Assembly: GCA_016789005.1 (NCBI GenBank)
Contig: JAEURA010000191.1
Span: forward strand, 1-55,197
Origin: Anaerolineae bacterium
Lineage (GTDB): Bacteria > Chloroflexota > Anaerolineae > Aggregatilineales > Phototrophicaceae
Direction: 5' to 3'
Length of the DNA stretch: 55,197 nt
Part shown: positions 48,732 through 55,197 of the stretch, one piece after another
How positions within the stretch are numbered: position 1 is the stretch's first letter
Layout of the letters: every line of letters begins with the position of its first letter
Made by a program: the position numbers and the translations under genes
Notes under the pieces: generated by a model
The model's input: only the letters and a program-made list of their open reading frames with translations
Databases searched by the model: none
What the model was told of the DNA's origin: nothing

Positions 48732-49151
48732 CTAAGCCGGGTAATTCCCGCGCATGTAGGCGACGGTACTTTCGACCATCTGGCGCAGGACCGTCATGTC
48801 CACGTCCTTCAGCTTGTTGACGTACAGGCAGGATTTGCCGATTTTGTGTTTGCCCAGCCGGCTCAGCAGGGCATCGTGTTCAGCCAAGCCCGAACTCAGG
48901 TACAGCGTCAGGTTCTGCTTGCGCGGCGAAAAGCCAACCCAGAAGGAGTCGCCCTCGTGACCCGACGCATACTTGTAGTGATACTTACCGAAACCGACCA
49001 TCGTGTCGCCCCACATCTTCGGCGGTTCGCCGCTGACCGCCTGCATCAGCGCGACGAGCGTCTGACAGTCCGCCCGTTTTGCTTCATCCTCGACCGCCGC
49101 CAGAAACGCCTCGACACTCTGATCGGTCTGTCTGGTTTTACCTTCAGCCAT
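48732..49151 (-). CDS. DUF1801 (YdhG-like) family protein
   Basis: The 139-residue protein has the DUF1801 layout: V-E-A-F-L-A-A-V near 12-19, P-K-M-W-G-D-T-M-V-G-F-G-K-Y-H-Y near 43-58, W-V-G-F-S-P-R-K-Q-N-L-T-L-Y near 69-82, and a late G-K-S-C-L-Y-V-N-K-L-K-D-V-D. Members are small cytoplasmic proteins of unknown biochemical function; some are called frataxin-like, iron-related YdhG. AGGAAGG precedes the ATG at 49151. It is probably transcribed alone. Confidence 0.85.
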   Translation of the reverse strand: MAEGKTRQTDQSVEAFLAAVEDEAKRADCQTLVALMQAVSGEPPKMWGDTMVGFGKYHYKYASGHEGDSFWVGFSPRKQNLTLYLSSGLAEHDALLSRLGKHKIGKSCLYVNKLKDVDMTVLRQMVESTVAYMRGNYPA

Positions 49152-49401
49152 GAGCTGCGCCTTCCTGCTGGATGAACGATGATTCAGAATAGCACAGATG
49201 TTCCTTTTCTGGCAAGCGGCTGCGCCAGATGTCAAGGGCGGCTCTGCGAAATGTAAGACGTAACCCATAGGATATTACAAATGTCATTTCAGAGCCGTGA
49301 CGTTTGGCGTAAGCTCACCGGGGACGTCGGAAGGCGCGCGGAACGGCGTGTGCCGAAGGTCATCGCACGCCTCCTCCACCGTCGCAGCCAGGGAGAAAAT
49401 G

Positions 49402-50454
49402 ATGAGTCGCAGCAGTCTTCGCCGCTTATTTGTGATACTGATGGTTCTGATGCTCTTCGCCGGTGCGATGCCGGGACCACGCGCCGCACAAACACAGTCC
49501 GCGACCCTTCCCATCATCTTTGACACCGATATGGCGTTCGAAGACTGGATCGCCATGCTCTTTCTCTTACAGCACCCGGCAGTCGAAGTGCGCGCGGTGA
49601 CGATTCCCGGCACGGGTGAGGCGCACTGCGACCCCGGCGTGCGCAATGCCATGAATCTGCTGATGCTGGCGGAGAAACCGGACATCCCGGTCGCCTGTGG
49701 GCGCGAGACGCCGCTTTTTGGCAGCAGCACCTGGCCCGCTGAATGGCGTGAGTATGTTGACCGGATGGTCGGGCTGTCCCTGCCGGAAAACCCGAACCCC
49801 TCGGATGAGCGGGACGCGGTCGAGCTGCTTCAGCAGACCATCGAGGCGTCGGAAGAACCGATCACGCTGGTGGCGGTTGGTCCGCTCACCAACATCGCCG
49901 AACTCCTGCAAGCCAGTCCCGCCGCCGCCGAGAAGATCGCCATGATCTACGTGATGGGTGGCGCTGTCGATGTGGCGGGCAATCTGGGGGACGGCGGCGC
50001 AACAGAAAACACGACAGCGGAGTGGAACTTCTATGCCGACCCACTGGCGGCGGCGCAGGTGATCGAGTCTGGCATTCCGATCACGCTGGTCCCGCTCGAC
50101 GCCACCCAGGCAGTGCCGATCACGGGCGATTTCTACGACGCGCTGAAAGAGGATCGCACAACGCCGGTGGCGGAGTTCGTTTACCAGGAGCTAACCACGC
50201 TGCAGGTCAGGCGCTACAGCGGATGGTTCTTCTGGGACACGCTGACCTCACAGGCGGCGGTCGACGAAAGCGTGGTGACGATTGAGGAGCGCACGCTGCG
50301 CGTGATCGCCGAAGAGGGCGACGAATTCGGGCGGAGCGCGCCGGAAGAAGGCGGCAGCAGGGTGCGCCTCGCCGTCGATGCCGATCCGGCTCTGCTGGAG
50401 CCGATCATCCTGAACGTGCTGAATGGGCGCGACCCCTCAGCCAGCTTGAACTAA
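49402..50454 (+). CDS. Secreted inosine-uridine nucleoside hydrolase-like protein
   Basis: The 350-residue protein has an N-terminal signal sequence (R-R-L-F-V-I-L-M-V-L-M-L-F, cleavage after A-A-Q region near 30). The nucleoside hydrolase fold follows with I-I-F-D-T-D near residues 39-44, V-A-V-G-P-L-T-N-I near 157-165, and V-M-G-G-A-V near 183-188. The Ca-binding N-terminal motif is normally D-T-D-x-x-x-D-D; here it reads D-T-D-M-A-F-E-D, with Glu at one Asp position. Family enzymes cleave nucleosides to base and ribose. Export suggests scavenging of extracellular nucleosides. Two ATGs (49399, 49402) lie together; the ribosome-binding spacing favours the second. Confidence 0.85.
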   Translation: MSRSSLRRLFVILMVLMLFAGAMPGPRAAQTQSATLPIIFDTDMAFEDWIAMLFLLQHPAVEVRAVTIPGTGEAHCDPGVRNAMNLLMLAEKPDIPVACGRETPLFGSSTWPAEWREYVDRMVGLSLPENPNPSDERDAVELLQQTIEASEEPITLVAVGPLTNIAELLQASPAAAEKIAMIYVMGGAVDVAGNLGDGGATENTTAEWNFYADPLAAAQVIESGIPITLVPLDATQAVPITGDFYDALKEDRTTPVAEFVYQELTTLQVRRYSGWFFWDTLTSQAAVDESVVTIEERTLRVIAEEGDEFGRSAPEEGGSRVRLAVDADPALLEPIILNVLNGRDPSASLN

Positions 50455-50478
50455 GGCGAGTTCTCGTATCGCTTCATC

Positions 50479-50533
50479 GGGCGAGCCGCCGGCTACAAGG
50501 TATTGCGTGCAGGGGCGACCTGCCGGCTCGCCC
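50479..50533. repeat. Palindromic repeat between convergent genes
   Basis: GGGCGAGCCG (50479-50488) and CGGCTCGCCC (50524-50533) are exact inverted 10-mers 35 bases apart. The internal GAGCC-GCC-GGCT pattern is shared with the repeat at 29502. It separates the nucleoside hydrolase gene from the molybdenum hydroxylase operon and may help stop transcription. Confidence 0.75.
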
Positions 50534-50562
50534 GCCTGTCGATTTCTTCCGATCGCTCAGCC

Positions 50563-51426
50563 CTATGCCTTCACCAGCCGCCGTAACGCTCGCGCTGTCA
50601 TGACGCCGAGCCGGTGCGCGCGATACTCTGCTGAAGCTTGTAGGCTGGGCAGCCACTCTACACCGTCCGCTGCTGAGGCAGCGGCGCGGGCGATGCTTGT
50701 TTCATCCAGCGCCCCGCCCAGGATCGCCGCTTCCGCCGCCGACAGGCGTTTCGCCTGCGCCACCGATCCGCAGACGCCCAGGCGGCAGGCGGCGACCCGC
50801 CCGGCGTCATCCAGCGTCACGGCGGCGGCGACTCCGATGATCGCCTCCAGCGTGGCGGGATGGGTGAATTTCGCGTAGACGCTGCGTGCGCCGGTCGAAG
50901 GCAGCGCCACCATCGTGATGATCTCGTCGTGGCGCAGCGCCGTCTTGCCGTCGGACGTGAAGAAATCAGCCGCGTCGAGGCTGCGCTGCCCTTTGCTGTG
51001 GTGCGTGTGGATCACCGCGTCGAGCGCCAGAAGCGCCGCCGCCACATCCCCGGCAGAGGCGTCATAGGCGAGCGTTCCGCCCAGCGCCGCCATGTTGCGG
51101 ATCTGCGCGTCGCCGGTCTCCGACGCCGCTTCCGCCAGCGCGCCGTAATGCGCCAGCAGGCGAACGTCGCTCGCCAGGGTGCTGAGCGCCGTCATCGCGC
51201 CGATCTCGACCCCATATTCGGCGCCGTCTTCGACGCTGGCGATGCCATACAGCTCCGACAGTTTGCGCAGATCGACCAGCGTGCCGGCGTCGATCCGCTG
51301 CATCTTCAGGTCGATCAGCAGCCGGTAGCTGCCGGCGGTGAAGACCGCATCGGGATGAGTCGCCAGCAGGTCCACCGCCGCGCCCAGGGTGGTCGGCGCG
51401 GCATAGTTCAGGGTCGAGGGCAGCAT
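50563..51426 (-). CDS. Molybdenum hydroxylase FAD-binding subunit (CoxM-like)
   Basis: This 287-residue protein is the medium subunit of a three-part xanthine dehydrogenase/CO dehydrogenase-family enzyme, taking electrons from the 2Fe-2S subunit to FAD. The family layout is kept: an N-terminal PCMH-type fold, I-R-N-M-A-A-L-G-G-T-L near 109-119, and a C-terminal CoxM domain near 180-285. The FAD pyrophosphate motif usually reads A-G-G-T-D; here it is A-G-S-Y-R-L-L. The usual G-G-N-L-A-H-A-x-P reads G-G-T-L-A-Y-D-A-S-A. GGAGG for its start lies inside the large subunit gene, four bases before which that gene ends. It is the last gene of the operon. Confidence 0.87.
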   Translation of the reverse strand: MLPSTLNYAAPTTLGAAVDLLATHPDAVFTAGSYRLLIDLKMQRIDAGTLVDLRKLSELYGIASVEDGAEYGVEIGAMTALSTLASDVRLLAHYGALAEAASETGDAQIRNMAALGGTLAYDASAGDVAAALLALDAVIHTHHSKGQRSLDAADFFTSDGKTALRHDEIITMVALPSTGARSVYAKFTHPATLEAIIGVAAAVTLDDAGRVAACRLGVCGSVAQAKRLSAAEAAILGGALDETSIARAAASAADGVEWLPSLQASAEYRAHRLGVMTARALRRLVKA

Positions 51427-51429
51427 CGG

Positions 51430-53808
51430 TCAACCTCCATGCGGATGGATGGCGCGCCAGACTTTTTCCGGCGTGAAGGGCATGTCGATGTGGCGGACGC
51501 CGTACTCGCGCAGGGCGTCGCAGATGGCGTTGCCGACCGCCGCCGTCGCACCGACGGTCCCGATCTCGCCCGCGCCCTTCACGCCGAGCGGGTTGTGCGG
51601 CGTCGGGGAGGTGACGAAATCCAGCTCGAAGTGGGGCAGACCGGCGGCTTTGGGCAGCGCATAGCGTTCCAGGGTGTCGCTGATCAGGTTCCCGTCGGCG
51701 TCATAGATCGCTTGCTCGAAGAGCGCCTGACCGAGACCGTGCACGATGCCTCCGTGCAGCTGTCCCTCCATGACCATCGGATTGCCGACCACGCCAACAT
51801 CGCTGACGGCGATGAAGCGTTTGAGTTCAACCTCGCCGGTCTCAGGATCGACCTCGACCAGGGCGACCTGCGCCCCGCTGGGGTAGTTGAAATCCGGCGC
51901 GTCCCAGAAGGTGGTCGCCTCCAGGCAGGGTTCGACGCCATCCGGGATATCCCAGGCGTACCACAGCGCCAGGGTCGTCTCCAGCAGGGTGATGCCGCGC
52001 TCCAGCTGTCCATCGACGTAGAAGCGCCCATTCTCGAAGATCATTTCGTCCGGGCTGGCGTTCAGCTTGTGCGCGGCGGCGAGACAGGCTTTCTGAAGGA
52101 TCTTGTCGCAGGTCAGGTAGAGGGCAGGACCCGCCATGCTGAAGGAGCGGCTGCCATAGCTGCCCTGACCGAACGGCGTGCCCAGCGTGTCCGAATGGCG
52201 GATGCTGATGCGATCCACCGCCACGCCCAGCCGTTCGCTGATGATCTGCGCGAAGACGGTATCGTGCGACTGCCCGTGCGGCTTGCTGCCAATGGTCGCC
52301 ACCACATCGCCGGTCGGCTCGCAGCGGATGCTGGCGGCTTCCCAGGTCCCGCCGAGCATGCCTTCCTTCGCCATGCGCGGCGAAGGACCGACGCCGCTGA
52401 CCGCCACGAAGCTGGCGAGTCCGACGCCCATCCGGCGACCGCGCGCCTTCGCCTCTTCCTTGAGCGCCGGCAGATCATCATAACCGGCGTGCTTCAGCGC
52501 CCGTTCCAGCAGTTCCGGGTAGTCGCCGCTGTCATACAGCCAGCCCAGACCGTTGTCGTAGGGCATATCGCCGGGCTGGACGAAGTTTCGGCGGCGCACC
52601 TCCGCCGGGTCCATGCCGATCTCGGCGGCGAACAGATCGACCAGACGCTCGGTCATAAAGGTCGCCTCGGAACGCCCTGATCCGCGCTGTGCGCCGAGTG
52701 GGACGGTGTTGGTGAAGGCGGCGTAGACTTCGCAGAAGGCGGCGGGGATGGCGTAGGGACCGGTGATGCTGCGCCCCATCATCGCCGTCGCCACGCCCGG
52801 TCCGATGGTCGAGGGGTAGGCTCCCAGGTTGGCGTGACTGGTGCAGTGCAGCGCGGTGATTTTGCCGTCGCGCGTGCCGGCGAGGACGGCGCGCTGTTTG
52901 TGATCGCGCCCCTGCACCGTCGAGCGCATGTAGCCCTGGCGCGAATCCTGCCATTTGACCGGGCGCTTGAGTTCGCGCGCCATGAACAGCACCAGCGGCA
53001 TATCCGGGTAGACGTAGCCCTTGGTGCCGAAGCTGCCGCCGACGTTGGGCGCGATGATGCGCAGCTTGTTGAGCGGGATGTTCAGCACGTAGTAGCACAG
53101 GATCAGTCGGTGATTGTGCGGCGACTGGGTGCTGGCATAGAGGACAAACTCGTCCGTCACCGGGTCGAAGGTCGCCAGCGCGCCGCGCGGTTCGATGGGG
53201 CTGTTGATCGTCCGCTGATTGAGCAGGTCGAGTTCGACCACCACCTCGGCGTCGGCGATGGCGGCATCGGTCGAAGGCTGATCGCCGCAGGTCCAGTAGG
53301 CGTTCAGATTGCCGGGCACGGAGTCGTGCAGCAGCGGCGCATTCTCGACGAGCGCCGCTTCCGGCGTGATCACGGCGGGCAGCACGTCGTACTCGACCCG
53401 GATGGCGCGCAGGGCATCCATCGCCTGGTAGCGCGTCTCCGCCACCACCGCCGCCACACCGTCGCCGATGAAACGGACGTGGTCCGTCTGAAGGGGCATG
53501 CCTGCGCCGGGGATGTCCTGCGGGTGCAGCGGAAAGTGCGACTCGACGCCGCCCGGAATCCACACGCAGGGCAGGGGCTTCATGCGCCCGACCAGATCAT
53601 GCCCGCTGATCACCTTGAGGACGCCGGGCATCTTCGCCGCTTCGCTGGTGTCGATAGACCGGATGCGCGCGTGGGCGTGGGGGCTGCGCAGGATTTCCAT
53701 GTGCGCCATGCCGGGCAGGTGCATATCCGCCACGAAGGGTGCTGCGCCCTGGATGAACGCCGGGTCTTCCTTGCGCTTGATTGGTTTACCAAAGACCTTG
53801 TTCGCCAT
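51430..53808 (-). CDS. Molybdenum hydroxylase large subunit (Mo-MCD-binding)
   Basis: The 792-residue protein has the aldehyde oxidase/xanthine dehydrogenase large-subunit layout: an a/b hammerhead N-terminal domain (about 20-130), then the molybdopterin-binding domain. Landmarks are G-G-S-F-G-T-K-G near 253-260, P-F-G-Q-G-S-Y-G-S near 540, and the catalytic Glu in K-G-A-G-E-I-G near 748. The active-site loop is L-G-A-Q-R-G-S-G-R near 371-379. CO dehydrogenases (form I) carry A-Y-x-C-S-F-R at this place, so CO oxidation is unlikely; the loop is form II-like but not standard. GAGGTAGG precedes the ATG. Substrate unknown. Confidence 0.92.
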   Translation of the reverse strand: MANKVFGKPIKRKEDPAFIQGAAPFVADMHLPGMAHMEILRSPHAHARIRSIDTSEAAKMPGVLKVISGHDLVGRMKPLPCVWIPGGVESHFPLHPQDIPGAGMPLQTDHVRFIGDGVAAVVAETRYQAMDALRAIRVEYDVLPAVITPEAALVENAPLLHDSVPGNLNAYWTCGDQPSTDAAIADAEVVVELDLLNQRTINSPIEPRGALATFDPVTDEFVLYASTQSPHNHRLILCYYVLNIPLNKLRIIAPNVGGSFGTKGYVYPDMPLVLFMARELKRPVKWQDSRQGYMRSTVQGRDHKQRAVLAGTRDGKITALHCTSHANLGAYPSTIGPGVATAMMGRSITGPYAIPAAFCEVYAAFTNTVPLGAQRGSGRSEATFMTERLVDLFAAEIGMDPAEVRRRNFVQPGDMPYDNGLGWLYDSGDYPELLERALKHAGYDDLPALKEEAKARGRRMGVGLASFVAVSGVGPSPRMAKEGMLGGTWEAASIRCEPTGDVVATIGSKPHGQSHDTVFAQIISERLGVAVDRISIRHSDTLGTPFGQGSYGSRSFSMAGPALYLTCDKILQKACLAAAHKLNASPDEMIFENGRFYVDGQLERGITLLETTLALWYAWDIPDGVEPCLEATTFWDAPDFNYPSGAQVALVEVDPETGEVELKRFIAVSDVGVVGNPMVMEGQLHGGIVHGLGQALFEQAIYDADGNLISDTLERYALPKAAGLPHFELDFVTSPTPHNPLGVKGAGEIGTVGATAAVGNAICDALREYGVRHIDMPFTPEKVWRAIHPHGG

Positions 53809-53812
53809 GATC

Positions 53813-54235
53813 CTACCTCACAAAGCGCACGAGCGGGATGCTGCCGGTGAAATGACGGACGATTCTGCCTTCGCGCAGCCAGAAAGCGTCGTGGACGCGC
53901 GTCAAGCCCCACTGGGTGCGCGCCGTCGCCTCGAAGGCGAACGTCGTCTCGCTTTCGATCCACTTGTCGGTGGAGACGACCTTGAGATACGCCATCAAGC
54001 CGGTGTACTTGGCGAAGTGCTTGAACAGCTCGGCATGACCGTTCACCAGATATTCGGTCGAGACGATCCGGGCGTCTTCATGGTAGTGCGTCCGCACCAG
54101 AGTTTCGAAGTCGCGGCTGTCCAGCAGGGTGACATGCTCCTCATAGAAGCGTTTCATCGGCGTATCGACGGCGATCTTGATATGGGTGTTCGGGTCGGGC
54201 GTGAGGGGGACGACTGCCCCCGGACTGACGATCAT
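53813..54235 (-). CDS. Free-standing SnoaL-like protein in the molybdenum hydroxylase operon
   Basis: The 140-residue protein is a single NTF2/SnoaL-like domain. Its central stretch, T-P-M-K-R-F-Y-E-E-H-V then D-F-E-T-L-V-R-T-H-Y-H-E-D-A-R, lines up with [11 protein letters not shown] and [13 protein letters not shown] in the fused domain of the upstream gene. It lies four bases before the large subunit and 16 bases behind the fused 2Fe-2S gene. GGAGAGG precedes the ATG. The two domains look like duplicated copies, one fused and one free. Possible roles are binding substrate, product or a partner; none is proven. Confidence 0.82.
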   Translation of the reverse strand: MIVSPGAVVPLTPDPNTHIKIAVDTPMKRFYEEHVTLLDSRDFETLVRTHYHEDARIVSTEYLVNGHAELFKHFAKYTGLMAYLKVVSTDKWIESETTFAFEATARTQWGLTRVHDAFWLREGRIVRHFTGSIPLVRFVR

Positions 54236-54251
54236 GATTCTACCTCTCCCG

Positions 54252-55064
54252 CTACTTCACGCCGGCGAACTGATGGGTGACTCTGCCGTCCTGGACGACG
54301 AAGGCGTTGTAGGCATGAGTTACGCCCTGCGCCGAACGGACGACCGTCTCGGTGTAGATGGAGTCGCCGAATTCGACGAAACGCTCGGTGGCTGCGATCA
54401 CCAGGTCGGTGTGCGCCGCCAGGTAGTCGCGGAAGTAGGTCCTGAGCGCGTCGCGCCCGCTGATCACCCCTTCAAAGGTGGTCAGGACGGCGTCGGCGCT
54501 GTAATGCGCGTCCACCAGCGCATCGACATCGCCCGCCAGCATCGCCCGCAGGTGCGAATCGTAGAATTTGCGCAAGGGCGTCTCGGTGACGAGATGCGCC
54601 GGGCTGGCTGCGACCTGGAGCGCGGCGTTGACCGCCCGCACCACGTTTTCATAGCCGGTGCAGCGGCAGAGATTGCCCGCCAGCCAGGCGCGAATTTCCG
54701 CCTCGCTCGGCTGTGCGCTGCGCGCCAGCAGATCGGTCAGGCTCATGATCATGCCCGGCGTGCAGAAACCGCACTGCACGGCGTGCGCTGCCTGAAACGC
54801 CGTTTGCAGCGGGTTCATCGTCCCTTTTTCGGACACGCCCTCGATGGTCGTGATGCTGCTGCCGTCCGCCTGGACGCCGAGCAGGGCGCAGCTCTTGACC
54901 GAGACGCCGTCCATGAGCACGACGCACGCGCCGCACTGCCCGGTGTCGCAGCCGATCTTTGTGCCGGTCAGGTGCAGGTGGTCGCGCAGCACATCGACCA
55001 GCAGGACGCGAGGTTCCAGGTCGAGCGTATGCGATTGATGGTTGACCGTGAAGGTGACGCGCAT
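54252..55064 (-). CDS. Molybdenum hydroxylase 2Fe-2S subunit fused to a SnoaL-like domain
   Basis: The 270-residue protein is a fusion. Residues 1-150 are a normal CoxS-type subunit. The plant-type 2Fe-2S cluster is bound by Cys39, 44, 47 and 59 (C-D-T-G-Q-C-G-A-C). The second cluster is bound by Cys98, Cys101, Cys133 and Cys135 (C-G-F-C-T-P-G and C-R-C-T-G). All eight ligands are present. Residues about 160-270 form a SnoaL/NTF2-like domain, related to the next gene. CoxS proteins usually stop near 155-165 residues. GAGGAAAG precedes the ATG. It is the first gene of the operon fused 2Fe-2S, SnoaL, large, FAD subunit. The reading frame is continuous, so the fusion is real unless an assembly error joined two genes. 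Confidence 0.92.
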   Translation of the reverse strand: MRVTFTVNHQSHTLDLEPRVLLVDVLRDHLHLTGTKIGCDTGQCGACVVLMDGVSVKSCALLGVQADGSSITTIEGVSEKGTMNPLQTAFQAAHAVQCGFCTPGMIMSLTDLLARSAQPSEAEIRAWLAGNLCRCTGYENVVRAVNAALQVAASPAHLVTETPLRKFYDSHLRAMLAGDVDALVDAHYSADAVLTTFEGVISGRDALRTYFRDYLAAHTDLVIAATERFVEFGDSIYTETVVRSAQGVTHAYNAFVVQDGRVTHQFAGVK

Positions 55065-55197
55065 CGCTTTCCTCGAAATGTGTGGGCGAAAACGCTGAGG
55101 ACGGTGAGAAGTCTGGCGATCAAGCCGGTTTCTCGCACGCCTGGAAAAACTGCCGAAGCGAGGTCGTGTCTCGGCGCTGCGATCACGCGACCGCAGC

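Noticed and set aside
51430..55064. Aerobic carbon monoxide dehydrogenase (form I).
   Set aside because: The large subunit lacks the C-S-F-R active-site loop; the loop is of the other type and non-standard.

Overview
The window is GC-rich (about 60 percent or more), densely coded on both strands, and looks like a chromosomal segment of a heterotrophic member of the Chloroflexota, probably Anaerolineae-like. This placement is an inference. It rests on the mix of gene families: a KimA-type potassium importer, a CxxxY-type CcmE, VorB-type oxoacid oxidoreductase, serine/threonine kinases fused to membrane modules, SARP/NB-ARC regulators, DUF433/DUF5615 pairs, and palindromic repeats beginning with CCTCACCCC. 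No rRNA, tRNA, CRISPR array, prophage or insertion sequence was seen.

Layout. 1-926: tail of a probable DNA methyltransferase and a VapBC-type toxin-antitoxin pair. 1001-4884: a secreted tandem SnoaL-like protein, then pnp and rpsO. 5105-8648: glutamate dehydrogenase and a TPR protein. 8649-12388: a PadR-CocE hydrolase operon divergent from a macrolide-type glycosyltransferase, with an operator-like palindrome inside the padR promoter. 12400-18040: a methyltransferase, an intact DUF433/DUF5615 pair, queG, an HMA-domain protein, a membrane serine/threonine kinase, and a second DUF433/DUF5615 pair whose second gene carries a nonsense codon. 18158-21385: an MFS exporter, an FMN reductase and a lone NrfD-family quinol-interacting membrane subunit.

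21574-26693 is a cytochrome c maturation operon (ccmE-ccmF-ccmH-ccmG-ccmI-like-ccmC-ccmD-like), with ppdK immediately behind it. The gap between nrfD and ccmE holds a CRP/FNR-like site. 29465-29944 is a cluster of palindromic repeats ending in a strong terminator. tnaA (tryptophanase), a DEAD-box helicase, a KimA potassium importer with a shortened KdpD/KdpE-like two-component pair, an alpha/beta hydrolase, pyrE, purB, a small histidine kinase, a SARP regulator and a secreted subtilase follow.

45155-47833 encodes a four-subunit 2-oxoacid:acceptor oxidoreductase. After three smaller genes the window ends in a molybdenum hydroxylase operon (50563-55064). There the 2Fe-2S subunit is fused to a SnoaL-like domain and a second, free-standing SnoaL-like protein is encoded next to it.

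How the genes fit together. Several enzymes point to growth on amino acids or peptides: tryptophanase yields pyruvate, indole and ammonia; GDH and the VorB-type ferredoxin enzyme handle 2-oxoacids; and PPDK links pyruvate to PEP. The Ccm operon and NrfD imply c-type cytochrome-based respiration. Part of the two-component and potassium genes form a compact K+-homeostasis module. The most unusual item is the SnoaL-fused molybdenum hydroxylase operon. The CxxxY CcmE within a ccm operon lacking ccmAB, and the KimA/KdpDE module with its perfect inverted repeat, come next.
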